Assembly: GCF_902713425.1 (NCBI RefSeq)
Contig: NC_081246.1
Location: 437,501-501,500 of the forward strand
Direction of reading: 5' to 3'
DNA length: 64,000 bases
DNA from: Acipenser ruthenus
Taxonomy: Eukaryota > Chordata > Actinopteri > Acipenseriformes > Acipenseridae
The first letter of the stretch is position 1; the number at the start of each line of letters is the position of its first letter. Shown here in pieces: positions 45,459 to 62,061 of the stretch. The position numbers were made by a program, and so were the translations under genes. The notes beneath the pieces are model-generated. The model did not search any database and was not told the origin of the DNA. It worked only from the letters and a program-made list of their open reading frames with translations.

Positions 45459-46107
45459 GGAATTGCCAGGACTTCTAATTGACTTTGTTTGACTGTAGGG
45501 GGGCAGGTCACAGAAATAATAAAAAGAAATACACCCCGTATTTATAAAAATAAAATAAAATAAAAAAAAACATTTCCTGTCTGCATCACCACAGTAACTA
45601 AAGCCTCTACTTGGAAACTGCCAGGGAACTGCTTGTAGACTGACAGAAACGTTGTGTTAAAAGCAGAAGGGAAAGACTGTTGCAGCGCTACAAAGGCAGG
45701 ACTGTGACTTGGCTTCTTCACGGCTAAACCCCTGGAGCAAGGTGTAAACGCTGGGCTTCTTTTTGCATCCCTCCAGGCTGCTCCACGGAACAACGACCAT
45801 CGCAGGATTGGTATTCTTCTTACCTCTTCATAAGAGTGCTTTATTTCTCCAAAAGAGACTTTTGCACATCCCTCCAAGTCATAAAGGAAGGTAACTGATG
45901 TATTGAATTTGCGGTGCATGGCTTGGAATTATTATGTTGTTTAAATGCTTGTAATGGTATTTATTGTCTATATACAGTATGTATCGGTGATGCTGAAGTA
46001 TTGCTAATATCTAGTAGTATTTAGCTTCTGAATAAGCTTTCTCATGTAGTCTATTGTTAAACAGCACTGTCAAGCATGTAGTGGAACCCAAGGCGTGAAA
46101 GATATTA
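45459..46107 (+). other. D-like 3' flank of the C unit
   Basis: It is close to 61405-62060 (tttcctgtctgcatcaccac, aactgccagggaactgcttg, taaacccctggagcaaggtg). It includes a minus-strand frame of 125 codons also present in the D flank; the frame has no recognisable domain. Confidence 0.6.
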
Positions 46108-46330
46108 TTGTTTTTATTATTTATTTCTTCACAGATGCCCTTATCCAGGGTGACTTACAATTGTTACAAAATATCACATTACAGAATATCACGTTACAAA
46201 ATATCACATTACAAAATACCACGTTACTAAATATCACATTACAACATACCACATTACTGAATATTACATTACAGAGTATCATATTGCAGATAAGAGCAGT
46301 TATAAAGAACAATAAAATCAGTAGCAAATA
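46108..46330 (-). mobile_element. SINE-1 tail with an internal 13-14 bp expansion
   Basis: The tail and early core are present, after which aaatatcacattac is repeated about seven times with small changes. The rest of the SINE is missing. Confidence 0.7.
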
Positions 46331-46476
46331 AGATCAAATTCAAATAAGAGCAAAATAAAGAAAACAGCAAATAATTAACATTTGAGAGCGAGTTTGACTA
46401 AGAGAATTTACCTTTATAGTAAAATTATTTGCTTCTATGAGTAAAGTCCAGTAAGAGCATGTAGTAAGAACGATAT

Positions 46477-46700
46477 GGGCAGCAGTGTGGAGTAGTGGTG
46501 AGGGCTCTGGACTCTTGACTGGAGGGTCGTGGGTTCAATCCCAGGTGGGGGACACTGCTGCTGTACCCTTGAGCAAGGTACTTTACCTAGATTGCTCCAG
46601 TAAAAACCCAACTGTATAAATGGGTAATTGTATGTAAAAATAATGTGATATCTTGTAACAGTTGTAAGTCGCCCTGGATAAGGGCATCTGCTCAGAAATA

Positions 46701-46744
<44 letters not shown>
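46477..46744 (+). mobile_element. SINE-1 with (AAT)n tail
   Basis: Complete copy. Together with the neighbouring SINE-1 it breaks the continuity between the C flank and its LINE fragment. Confidence 0.85.
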
Positions 46745-46746
<2 letters not shown>

Positions 46747-46964
46747 TGGATGAGAATGATTTCCAATAAGAGCAATTACAAAAAACATGAATACGGATGC
46801 CTGTAACAGGAAAATCAAATATAAGATACAGGAAGTAGTTATAATGAAGAGCAGCAGTAGAATACGGCGAGGTGCGGAGCAGATCAGTGCAAATACAAGC
46901 TGATGCAAGTACAGGAACAACTGGGTGCCATGTAGTCCAGTATAGTGGAGTTGTAAGGGTTACA

Positions 46965-47937
46965 TTGTTAAATTATGTTTAATATGCTGCCTTTGGGCAT
47001 TGTTATTCGTAGCTATGGGGTTATTTTTCATTGTTATGCTGATGATACACAGCTATATTTATCACTCAAACATTTGCAACAAAAAATGTTTGAAAACTTC
47101 TTAATGCTAAACAGAAGTGATGATTCTGGGATCTCAGAAGGAACAACGCAACAGGTCTGATTTACTCCTTGGTGGCTTCTCTTATGAACTTGCAGATGAA
47201 ATGAGAAATCTGGGTGTGATCTTCGACCCAAATCTTTCTTTTGAGACACACATCAGGAATGTTACTAAAATGTATTTTTATCATTAAGATACATCACCAA
47301 ATTGAGAAGTATTCTTTCCCACTCAGATACCGAGAGATTGATGCATGCTTTCGTATCTTCTAGAATTGATTATTGCAATGCCTTGTTCTCTGGTATTCAT
47401 AGCCATGTTATATCTTGACTGCAACTTACAGAAAATGCTGCAGCTTGAGTTTTAACCGGGATTAAGAGACGAGATCGCATTACTGCTGTGCTGGCATCTC
47501 TGCACTGGCTTCCGGTCTGATTCAGGATAGATTTTAAGGTGTTGCTTTTAACTTACAAGGCATTAAATGGCATTGCACCATCGTATTTAAACAATCTTTT
47601 AATGTCATATATTCATAGATGTCCTCTCAGATCACAGAATGCCAGGTTGCTTACAGTCCCACAAATTACAAAAAAAACAAAACACACAGGTGGGAGAGCA
47701 TTCCGTTTCACTGCTTTTAAAACAAGATTAAAAACACTTTTGTAATGTAATGTTTTTATGCTAAACTGAAGTTCCTTTTATTCTCTGCCTTTACTGTTTT
47801 ATGTCTTTTTTCTTTAGTTTTATACTTCTCTTGCTTTCTTTTAGCATTTGTCAGTGGTTTTTATTCATGTGAAGCACTTTGCAGCAATGTTGTATGTGAA
47901 ATGTGCTATATTAAAAATAAAGATTAGCTATTATTAT
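46965..47937 (+). pseudogene. LINE RT 3' fragment, shared with the D flank
   Basis: It encodes [15 protein letters not shown]-type RT sequence and later IAPSYLNNLLMSYIHRCP and RTKKTKHTGGRAF-like text, ending gctatattaaaaataaag. The first 300 bp match 62062-62366 at the equivalent place downstream of arm D, so insertion preceded the duplication of those flanks. Several frame breaks are present. Confidence 0.6.
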
Positions 47938-47939
47938 AA

Positions 47940-50185
47940 ATTGGGCCATTCTGATTTCCATTACATTAAAACTTCATGCTTCCTCCATGTTTGACAGTTG
48001 GTGTCACACACCGAGGACCCATCCTTTCGCCTACTCGACGGCATACAAAAACCCTGCGTGATGAACCAAAGATTTCAAATTTTGATTCATCGGTCCATAA
48101 GACCTTCTTCCAGTCTTCAGTAGTCCACTTGTAACGATCACTCTGCACAACTGAGAAGCAGTTGCACTGTCCTCCCCAAGGAGAGACTACTGGCCCTATT
48201 CCTATAGCTAAATAAGTCAGCAAGAGTGACAGACAGCAAAAGCAGGGACGTCAGAGGTGTCAATTTCAAGAACAATCAGTTTATTATTGTGAACAATAAA
48301 GTCAACAAATGAAAAAATGAACAAATGAAATTAAATGAATAATGATAAGAAAGTAATTCAAATAATTGCAGGTGACAGGTAAGAATAAAGCTGGTACAGA
48401 TAAATATGTAGGGACAAACAGAAGGCTAAACAGATTCGCAAAGTAGAAAATGAATGGTGTCCGGAGGGTCTCCAATAAACCCACACTCACAAACACAACC
48501 CACACAGATAGACAAAAGACAAATAAATAGATACAGATGAAAACAGTGTCTTGTGGAAACAATTACATTTAACAGTCTCTGTGGCAATGGTGGGAGAATG
48601 ACAGGTAGGCCCAACAAGTCCAGTAATAGCAGGGTAATTGAAATCCATACAAAGTAACAAAATAACAAAAAATACAGGAAACAAAGTATCAAATTAAAGT
48701 AGAAACAATCCAAACGAAAAAGAAATGATCTCACCCACAAATAAGGCAATCCAGCAAAGTGTCCCAAAATGATGGTGATTGTAGAAGGTTGAAAACATTG
48801 AGTACGTTGAAATTGTTGAGACTGTCCAGTAGTGTTGAGTTGAATGGTGAACAGTTGTTTGGAAAAAATCAGGAGGATCAGGAAAAAATGGAGGCTGTCA
48901 CACATAAAACAACAAACACTAAACAGACCTAGAAAAACAGCTAAACTTAAACAAGTAACAGTGAAAACAAAAAGAGGAATTTAGACAAAGTGCAGCAACA
49001 AAAGAAAATGAACGGATGCACTGGAATTATCTAAGGATGGTAATGGATTCACTGAAATTTAAGTAGAGAAAATGCTGTAGTTAAATGGATTCCTCTGAAA
49101 AAGGGAGTCTCCCTCAGGCCTGATTAGCCAGCTTTAATACAAGTGCTGGCTACTAAGGAGCTCTGAGATTGGAGGGGTGGAAATCTGAATGAGCCAATGG
49201 GGAGAGAGGATGAACAGAGGGTGGTTGCAAGGAACTATGGGAAATGAAGTTTTGACCTGGCCAGGCTACTGACCCTAATTAAAGGGACAGGTGGGTGAGA
49301 CTTACACCCACATTATGTAGCATGGGAATTGCTACACACTGGCGGTGCTTCATGGCCCAGGCAAGCCTCTTTTTCTTATTTTGCCATCTTAGCAATGGCT
49401 TTCTTACTGCCACTCGACCTGTCAAACCTGCAGCTCGAAGTCTTCTCTTCACAGTTGAAACTGAGACTTGCTTACTTCGACCAGTGTTAAGCTGTGCTTG
49501 AAGCTGTTGTCCTGTGAGCTGCCTATCACGCAAGCTGTTGACTCTCAGAAACTTGTCTTCTGATTCTGTTGTGGCTTTGGGTCGTCCAGACCTCTTCCTG
49601 TCAGAGTTTCCTCCAGTTTCCAAGTGCCTTTTGATGGTGTAGGAAACTGTACTCACTGACACTTTGGCTTTCTTTGCAATTTCTCTAAAGGAAAGACCTA
49701 CACTTTTAAGGGTTATAATGGTCTGTCTGTCTTCCTTTGTTAATTGCCTTTTTCTCACCATTAAGAGAGCAATATACTACTTCCTGCAGTACAATACTGT
49801 CCAAATAATTCTTAAGAGGGTGTAGTAACACAGTCTGTTCCAACACTGCATTTATACAGACAGAGGGTTTGTAAGTAATCAACAAAAGTTGAGACGCCTG
49901 TAGGAATTGTTAGCATCAACTTTCAAGGCTTAATTTACTTCCATTGCTGCAAAACAGCTGTAAGTTGTTAACCCATTACTTGTTCCCTGAAAAAGGCCTT
50001 TTTGTATAACTCTGAAATGTACATTATTTTTCAGTTTTTGGTAACCTAAACTTTTTTTTTTTAACCTCTGGCAGTTTACCGCTTACCTTTGTACCATTTC
50101 AGGTTATTCACTGGACTTGAACTGCTTAAATTTCAATAAAAACTGGAAAAATGGGGGTGTTCTAAAACTTTTGACCGGTAGTGTA
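47940..50185 (-). mobile_element. Tc1-like transposon copy, interrupted
   Basis: The minus strand encodes a Tc1 transposase: N-terminal HTH (MVRKRQLTKEDRQTIITLKS, then SVSTVSYTIKRHLETGG), a GRPKA hook and KKRLAWAMKHRQ up to 49342. It resumes at 48164 with CNCFSVVQSDRYKWTTEDWK and the DESKFEIFGSS catalytic block. An LTR-like insertion separates the halves. The right end shows the TIR text actaccggtcaaaagtttta (reverse strand, near 50150-50185). The left end abuts LINE sequence and lacks the last part of the DDE domain, so the copy is dead. Confidence 0.75.
48170..49336 (-). mobile_element. LTR-like insertion (fossil) in the Tc1 copy
   Basis: It is 1167 bp on the minus strand, beginning TGTAGCAATTCCC, with a late aataataaactg poly(A)-type signal. 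It is flanked by a 5-bp duplication, CAGTG (plus-strand CACTG at 48165-48169 and 49337-49341). No gene is inside, so it is read as a solo LTR of an unidentified family. It is younger than the Tc1 copy. Confidence 0.55.
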
Positions 50186-50194
50186 TATATATAT

Positions 50195-50510
50195 ATATAT
50201 ACATACATACAGTGCCGTGAAAAAGTATTTGCCCCCTGTCTGATTTCCTGCATTTTTGCACATTTTTCACATTGTATTTGGTCCGATTTTTTTGTGGGTT
50301 GTAGTAATATATAGAGGGAGTCATATACTACCATATCAAAGTTTGGTGCTTCTTTCATTTGTTTGGTGTGCAAGGTAATCAAACATGCAACCTTCAGGTG
50401 TGAAAATGTTATTGCCCCCCCCCCCCCTAGTTAACTCAAACCAATTAAAGGTCATTCCAGTGGAACAATTCATGAGGAGGGGTTTTTAAAATTGTATTTA
50501 TTTATTTATT
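50195..50510. mobile_element. DNA transposon terminal fragment
   Basis: It begins acagtgccgtgaaaaagtat ttgccccct, a terminal sequence typical of fish Tc1/mariner-related elements. The block at 50440-50510 (tggaacaattcatgaggagg) recurs at 54170-54240. Confidence 0.4.
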
Positions 50511-50574
50511 TTTAAATGTCTAAGAGACACAAATGGCAAAATCATAGATGAAGAAAAAAAATAGCAAATATATT

Positions 50575-51450
50575 AAATGATTACTTTTCACAGGTTTTTA
50601 CAAAGGAGGACACGGACAACATGCCCCACATGTCGACCTGTTCCTATCCAATTTTAAATAACTTTAGCATAACAGAGGCAGAAGTGTTAAAGGGACTAGG
50701 AGCTCTTAAAATAAACACATCCCCTGGGCCGGATGAGGTCCTCCCAATACTACTCAAAGAAATGAAAGAAGTTATTTACAAATCGCTAACCAAGATCATG
50801 CAACAGTCTCTAGACACGGGTTGTACCGACAGACTGGAAAATTGCAAACGTAATACCGATCCACAAAAAGGGAGACAAAACCAAACCAGGTAACTACAGA
50901 CCAATAAGCCTGACTACTATTATATGTAAACTCATGGAAACTATAGTAAGATCCAAAATGGAAAATTACCTATATGGTAACAATATCCTGGGAGGCAGTC
51001 AGCATGGTTTTAGGAAAGGGAGATCGTGTCTAACTAACCTGCTTGACTTTTTTGAGGATTCAACATCGACAACGGATAACTGCAAAGCATACTATTATTA
51101 TTATTATTATTATTTATTTCTTAGCAGACGCCCTTATCCAGGGCGAATTACAATTGTTACAAGATATCACATTATACATTATTTCACATTATACAGATAT
51201 CACATTATTTTACATACAATTACCCATTTATACAGTTGGGTTTTTACTGGAGCAATCTAGGTAAAGTACCTTGCTCAAGGGTACACCAGCAGTGTCCTCC
51301 ACCTGGGATTGAACCCACAACTCTCCGGTCAAGAGTCCAAAGCCCTAACCACTACTCCACACTACAATCTGTTTCATAGATTACTAATGTGACATAACAA
51401 AATCAGAATGATCTACAAGATGATGAATGGTCCAAACAAGATGTAGTTCA
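50575..51450 (+). pseudogene. CR1-like LINE RT fragment with a SINE-1 inside
   Basis: It encodes ALKINTSPGPDEVLPILLKE, then in another frame IANVIPIHKKGDKTKPGNYR and PISLTTIICKLMETIV, and ILGGSQHGFRKGRSCLTNLL. These are RT blocks of a CR1/Rex-type non-LTR element. A SINE-1 occupies 51092-51364; a short LINE-like piece follows. At least one frame break precedes the SINE. Confidence 0.65.
51092..51364 (-). mobile_element. SINE-1 inside the CR1-like LINE
   Basis: Long form with the acattatttcacattataca segment; nearly full head. It is younger than the LINE fragment. Confidence 0.85.
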
Positions 51451-51690
51451 TATGTTCCACCCGTGAGTGTACATTTTTTATCTGAAATGATTAGGAGTCA
51501 GACTATTTATCAAGCAAGTTTATTCTTTTGTTTTCAGTAAATATTTATGTATTTTAGTTCAGTTTAGTCCTGGTGTTTACGTATCCTCAAGTGGCTGAAG
51601 ATCTGTGAATTCTCTTGTGTCCTTCAAGACCCAGCAACTGACTGAACTCACCTGTGAGTTTTATCGTGTCTTTTAAGTGACTGAAACTCT

Positions 51691-55819
<4,129 letters not shown>

Positions 55820-56169
55820 CTTCACTGGTTTCAGTTTGGTTTTAATTTAGTATTTATTTACTGGAGAATTAACATGCACATAAAATCAGCACTTCTAGTG
55901 TGATAAAGAATGAAAACAAACAGACTCGTTTGACTTTTGCAAGGAGTAACTTTCCCGGTCCAGTCTGGGTTTTTAAATAAAACAGAAAAGGGACTCTGTT
56001 TTAGAACTAAGTGCAGGTAATAAACGAACACAAAATGTATAAATCATTCGGAAACATTTTAACCGAACATAATCTTTCAAACAGCAGGGGCTAAAATACT
56101 GTAAACCCAAAAACAACTCCACTCTTCTGCCAGCCCTAATATAAACAAAGAAATCGTTTCAATTTCTGA

Positions 56170-56412
56170 AGCGAAATGAGCGCGTCACCAGTAGTAGGCG
56201 TGCCTGGCTGTAATCGTCACGTATCATTGGCTGCAGAAACTCAACTCAACCCATCTTGCGAGACTGATTGGCTGTCGACTCAAGGGCGGGATCGCCTTGA
56301 GAAGCGGAGGTTTTGAAACTGGATGACAGGGTTCGCCATTTTGGCTCCTCCTGGCGTTGTGTTTTCATTTGTAATCTCCTGCGGAGGATCCGAAATGGCG
56401 CCGGTTTCCTCT
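56170..56412. promoter_or_regulatory. Bidirectional ZNF promoter module (gene E / arm D)
   Basis: This is the most complete copy: gcgtcaccagtagtaggcgt (about 56181), inverted CCAAT boxes (atcattggctgc, gactgattggctg), a GC box (aagggcggga), gttcgccattttggctcctc and ggatccgaaatggcgccggt. Gene E starts 350 bp to the left; the leader of arm D starts to the right. It has the TATA-less, CCAAT plus YY1-like layout typical of divergent housekeeping promoters. Confidence 0.7.
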
Positions 56413-57275
56413 CTTTGCGTTGTGCTCCAAATCTGCTGCGAGTGTGTGAGTCGTTGTTGTGTTTGATTTATTAACGGATTGGAGTGTTTTGTTTTGTTTT
56501 AAACTAAATAATTCCAGTTAAAGTGACGGTTTAGATATGAAACGGTCGAATATAAACAGACAACATCTTACGCACCGACTGCAGAGAGACAGAGAGAGAG
56601 AGAGAGAGAGAGGTAAGGAAAACGTTACATATTTAATAATACACAGTGATTTTTTAAAAATTGTATTCGTACTTCAGTACAGTACACTACATATCGATTT
56701 CAAAAACGGAATTTAAAAACTGAACTGCAGAAAAACGAGGTTTTGATCGGATCTACACGAGAGTATGTTGAATCTGATGTTGTATTGAATATTAATGTGC
56801 TGTGATTCTCAACTGCCAGGCGTTAGGGAACAATACAATTATCGCACCAGCTGCAAAAAAACTAAACACAGGAATTGTTAATAATTTACAAGGTATACTC
56901 TTTGTATTTTGCTAAACAAAAGAGGTACAGTTATCGGGTTCTTTTGTTTAGTAAGCTGGCACTGTAAATGAAACATGGTGAGGTATAATTCTGTGCCACC
57001 CAGAGGCTAAAGGGTTAATTTATGAAGGTACATCTTCAGACTGGTCACTTTGATGCAGGTGTACCAGAGGTGTGCCGTGTGTAGGACGGTGTTCAAATGC
57101 AATTTTAGATTTCAACAAACAAAATCCAGAGTCGATTATTCAATTTCATGTTTACTTAACTAAAACATACCTGAATCAAAATGTGTGTTAATCATCTAAA
57201 ATGTAGTTTTGATGTACCAAATTCAATTACTAATTCTACATCTTGGATTTGAGTTATACCCTCTATTGACGCTAT

Positions 57276-57479
57276 AAGGAGGCTGTGTGGTCCAGTGGTT
57301 AAAGAAAAGGGCTTGTAACCAGGAGGTCCCCAGTTCAAATCCCAGCTCAGCCACTGACTCATTGTGTGGCCCTGAGCAAGTCACTTCACCTCCTTGTGCT
57401 CCGTCCATGTCCTATTGTAAGTGACTCTGCATATAATGCACAGTTCATGCTTTGTGATGGTGGTCCACTATGAAAGGCG

Positions 57480-57480
<1 letters not shown>
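57276..57480 (+). mobile_element. SINE-2, degraded tail, joined to LINE tail
   Basis: The head and core are clear (cttgtaaccaggaggtcccc); the 3' part is damaged, followed by tttgtgatggtggtccacta, the LINE tail also seen at 8690. Confidence 0.65.

Positions 57481-57530
<50 letters not shown>
57481..57530. repeat. (TA)n microsatellite
   Basis: About 25 TA units grow from the ctatata end of the LINE tail. Confidence 0.95.
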
Positions 57531-57531
<1 letters not shown>

Positions 57532-58720
57532 ATCACCAAAAATATCACCACTTCCAAGCTAGGTGATGGTTTTAAATTGAAAGGTTGAAGCTTTAAGAGT
57601 TAAAGCAAGCCTCCTAAAGACACACCTCTCGCTGTGAGCAGAGTGCCATGGCTCGGACACTGCAGTTCTGCCAGTGCAGTAAGTCCATACTGCAGATAAA
57701 TGCATACGTGTCAGTTTTAAATCCATGGGTCTTGTTTCCTATATATCCAAACAATTATCAAAGCCTTGTTTAAAATGTGATGTATTCGTCTATTAAGAAC
57801 TTATTATTATCCCTATGCTGCAGTAATCTTTATAATCTATTCTAGAGGTTAAAAAAACTCCAATAGCAACATTTTACTAGAATGAATATAGTCTGCATAT
57901 TGATTTAATACATGTCACTGAAAAATAGTTGGACTGTTATTTCACTAAATCGAATACAACTATATACTATATCATTATATATAGAAGTATGCTATGTTGC
58001 CAATTTATTTTACTATTTGAGTAGCGTAGCAGCTAAAAATCTTGTTGCCACAGATCCACGATGAATGCCCATTTCATGCTGTCACCACTGACACATTGTG
58101 ACACAGGCAGTGTTTGAGACCAATACAGAAGATATACTACAAACGAAAATGGTATGTCTTCAATTGCTATACTATAACTGGGCTACATTTGTATTTTCAA
58201 ACCTAAATTAATATTTGTATTCTATTTTTACCAGTTTCAAAATGCATGAGAGAATGATATTTTCTGAATTGGTAGCTTTTAAAGGGAAATAAAACAAAAA
58301 CTGTCAGAGTATGAGTTTTGTGATTTATTATTTGTTTACCGGAGCATTTGTAGATCTAAAAAAAATGCAGAAAGATTGTGCTTCACTGATTAGTATTTAA
58401 TTCTATGATGAGTTGAAAACTGCCAAGTTCCTGAACAGCACAGAGCGCTCTGAGCAGAACTCTCCATAGAGCCAGAATCACCAGACGCCTGCTTCACCCA
58501 CCCTAATGTAGGGTTAGGTGGGGCTATTCAACCCTGTTGATCTGTTCCATAGTAACTTATCATACATGTAGATGTCTGTCTGATATTAAAGGTTTACCTA
58601 ACGTTACATAATAGAAGAATCCCCATGTTTTAGGGGTGGAATAGCCTTGCATGCCTTTTGCAAGTTGTTTCAGTCTGTTGCAGCACACAGAGGAATTCAT
58701 ATTACAAAGGTGCAGTAAAT
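57531..58720. other. Arm D intron 1, unassigned
   Basis: AT-rich intron with no exon-like frame, repeat family or paralogous block recognised. Confidence 0.35.
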
Positions 58721-58944
58721 ATTAGTTTATTTAGCAGACATCTTTATCCAAGGTGACTTAGAGACTAGGGTATGTGAACTATGCATCAGCTGCAGAGTCA
58801 CTTACAACTACGTCTCACCCGAAAGACGGAGCACAAGGAGGTTAAGTGATTTGCTCAGGGTCACACAATGAGTCAGTGGCTGAGGTGGGATTTGAACCGA
58901 GGACCTCCTGGTTACAAGCCCTTTTCTTTAACCACTGGACCACA
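58721..58944 (-). mobile_element. SINE-2 in arm D intron 1
   Basis: Nearly complete minus-strand copy; the head ends at gtggtccagtggttaaag. Confidence 0.8.
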
Positions 58945-59826
58945 GAACATTCCAAATAAGTCTTGATGTGTGATTTTAAATAATTTTGTTTTAATACATT
59001 ATATAGTTTTCTAAAGTGTGAGTTCTGTGGAAATTCCAATAAAAGCACCTTAATGCAGTCTGAAATGACAAACTAAAAGTCTTGTCTCCTTTTCTTCAGT
59101 GAGAATGGATCAGCCTCACTCAAAGGAAGTTTCTGAGATGGAAGCAGCTCACATCAGCCCAGAGCTTCCTGTTCGATGGGCTGTTTCTGCAGACGGGACT
59201 GTTGAGATCATGGAGGAAGTGACTGAGCTGGGGTGTGACCAGGCGGATCCTGCAGGAGGAAACCCCACCTTCTAGCATCACTGAGAGAGGTGAGTGAAAC
59301 AGATGGAGATGGTAATTGAAGTAATCCACATGGGATTATCAGTCTGTAAAACAGAGGTGGAATTGCTTGGCAACAATCTTGACATAAAACTGCTATTTGT
59401 ACTCCATGATTTGGTGATGTAGCAGCTGGGGTTTCTGGATATTCAGAATCTGCTTTGCTCTTTATATGTCTCTCTGTAGCTGCCAACACTGTGCAGCAGC
59501 ACAGCCACTTCTATCAGGGGCTCCCTTCTATCTGAAGACTGATGATAATTCCATGCTCTTTTCTTTCAGTCTGTCCGTTTCCTTCAGTCTTTAGGCCATT
59601 TCTTCAGCAGCATTCTTGCAGAGTTTCACTTCAGCTCTATTCGGCTTTTCTTCTCTACTTCTTTTTATTTTTTGATTTAAGGAGCGCATGGTAACCACCA
59701 GCACCTCTTGCCATGTTGTGATGTGCCCACATGCAGGACTCATTTAAGAGGGATGCAATGCATCATATGTGAAATTAAAAAGAAACCCTTTATTCTGTTT
59801 TTTAGATACTGATATGAAATTGGTGT

Positions 59827-60215
59827 ATTATTATTATTATTATTATTTGTTTATTTAGCAGACGCCTTTATCCAAGGCGACTTACAGAGACTAGGGTGTG
59901 TGAACTATGCATCAGCTGCAGAGTCACTTACAATTACGTCTCACCCGAAAGACGGAGCACAAGGAGGTTAAGTGACTTGCTCAGGGTCACACAATGAGTC
60001 AGTGGCTGAGGTGGGATTTGAACCAGGGACCTCTTAGTTACAAGCCCTTTTCTTGAGCAAGCTACTTTACCTAGATTGCTCCAGTAAAAACCCAACTGTA
60101 TAAATGGGAAATTGTATATAAAAATAATGTGATATCTTGTAACAATTGTAAGTCGCCCTGGATAAGGGCATCTGTTAAGAAATAAGTAAATAAATAAATA
60201 AATAAATAAATAATA
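59827..60215. mobile_element. Chimeric SINE-2 / SINE-1 block in arm D exon 3
   Basis: A minus-strand SINE-2 (59827-60052) with an (ATT)n tail runs up to caagcccttttctt, where the sequence switches into a plus-strand SINE-1 core (gagcaagctactttaccta) that continues to its own tail at 60215. Both SINEs lack heads at the join. The block sits inside the acidic exon. Confidence 0.7.
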
Positions 60216-61150
60216 ATAATAATACTGTAATTTATACTGCGAGTATAACTATGTTCACCATAAAATGTTCCCTACAGATTTTTATTTTAAACAGGTCAAA
60301 TCATTCTTTCAAATAACACCAAACTTGCCAGTTCATAGTTATGAGGGGAATCTCTATAGAAGAGTGAACATATAAGAATACTTTACAATAACATTTGTCT
60401 CTCTTTCTATCTTTAGCTTCTACAGTAGATGAAGGAGAACACGACTCCACTTCATCACCCCACTGCAAAAACTCTTCCAGCGGCAAACTGCAGAGCAAGA
60501 AACACAGAGAGATGACCCAAGAAGAACACATAAAGAAATTGAGAACTTGCTCAGTTAAAATTCATTCTTTACAAGGCAGACCACCATTTACTCTGCAGAG
60601 TACAGAGACTGCACATTCTGTGTGTGTGAACAACTCTGAAACCCGGGGCAACTTGAAGACCTTGCCTTGTTCTGCTAAAGCTGGGAAGAGTTCCTTTCAA
60701 TTAGGCTCTCCTAAAACTCACAAGAGAAATCGCACAGGAAGGGTTCCATTTTCCTGTGCTGATTGTGGGAAGAGTTTCAGTAATTGATCAAACCTTAATA
60801 GACACCAGAGAATTCACAAAGGAAAGAACCCACACCAGCAAATCCACACAGGAGAGGAACCACATCACTGTAATGATTGTGGAAAGCACTTTACTGAACT
60901 AGGAAATCTTAAAAAACACCAACGAGTTCACACAGGAGAGAAACCACATCACTGTAATGATTGTGGAATGCATTATACTGTATTAGGAAGTCTTGAAAGA
61001 CACAAACTAATTCACACAGGAGAGAAACCATACCACTGTAATGAATGCGAGATGCACTTCAATGATTTAGGAAATCTTAAAAAACAGAAATGAATTCACA
61101 CAGGAGAGAAACCACATCACTGTCATGGTTGTGGGAGGAGTTTCACTTGA

Positions 61151-61306
<156 letters not shown>

Positions 61307-61404
61307 TGAATCTGGTGAGACGCACCTTAAAAACCAGGAAATTCTCTCAAGACAAAAACATGAATTTAACCAATAAACCTCTATTGATGTGGGCACATGG
61401 GTCT

Positions 61405-62060
61405 GTGCCAGGACTTTTAATTGCCTTTGATTCAATCTTGGGGCAGGTCACAGAAATAATAAAATCACTCTGTGTTTAAAAAAAATAAAATAAAATAAAA
61501 TAAATAAAAAAAAAACATTTCCTGTCTGCATCACCACAGTAACTGAGGCCTCTACTTGGTAACTGCCAGGGAACTGCTTGTAGAGTGACAGAAACGTTGT
61601 GTTAAAAGCAGAAGGGAAAGACTGTTGCAGCGCTACAAAGGCAGGACTGTGACTTGGCTTCTTCACGGCTAAACCCCTGGAGCAAGGTGTAAACACTGGG
61701 CTTCTCTTTGCATCCCTCCAGGCTGGACCGCGGAGCAACGACCATCGCAGGATTGGTATTCATCTTACTTCTTCATAAGAGTGCTTTATTTCTCCAAAAG
61801 AGACTTTTGCACATCCCTCCAAGTCATAAAGGAAGATAACTGATGTATTGAATTTGCAGTGCATGGCTTGGAGCGATAATGTTGTTTAAATGCTTGTAAT
61901 GGTATTTATTGTCTATATACAGTATGTGTCGGTGATACTGAATTATTGCTAATATCTAGTAGTATTTAGCTTCTGAATAGACTTCATTTTATCTCATGTA
62001 GTCTATTCTTTTTCTTTGTTAAACAGCAATATGAAGCATGTAGTGGAACCCAAGGTGTAA
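61405..62060 (+). other. 3' flank of arm D
   Basis: It is near-identical to 45459-46107 in the C unit and shares shorter blocks with 32430-32820 downstream of gene B. A 96-codon minus-strand frame here has no domain. Confidence 0.55.
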
Positions 62061-62061
62061 A

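Noticed and set aside
45542-45919. 125-codon minus-strand frame, repeated at 61448-61738
   Set aside because: Its presence in both copies follows from duplication of the 3' flank. The two differ in length and lack any recognisable domain, so coding is unsupported.
48302-48905. Hydrophobic minus-strand frames of 86-159 codons
   Set aside because: They overlap in different frames inside the LTR-like insertion and show low-complexity membrane-like composition expected from T-rich sequence.
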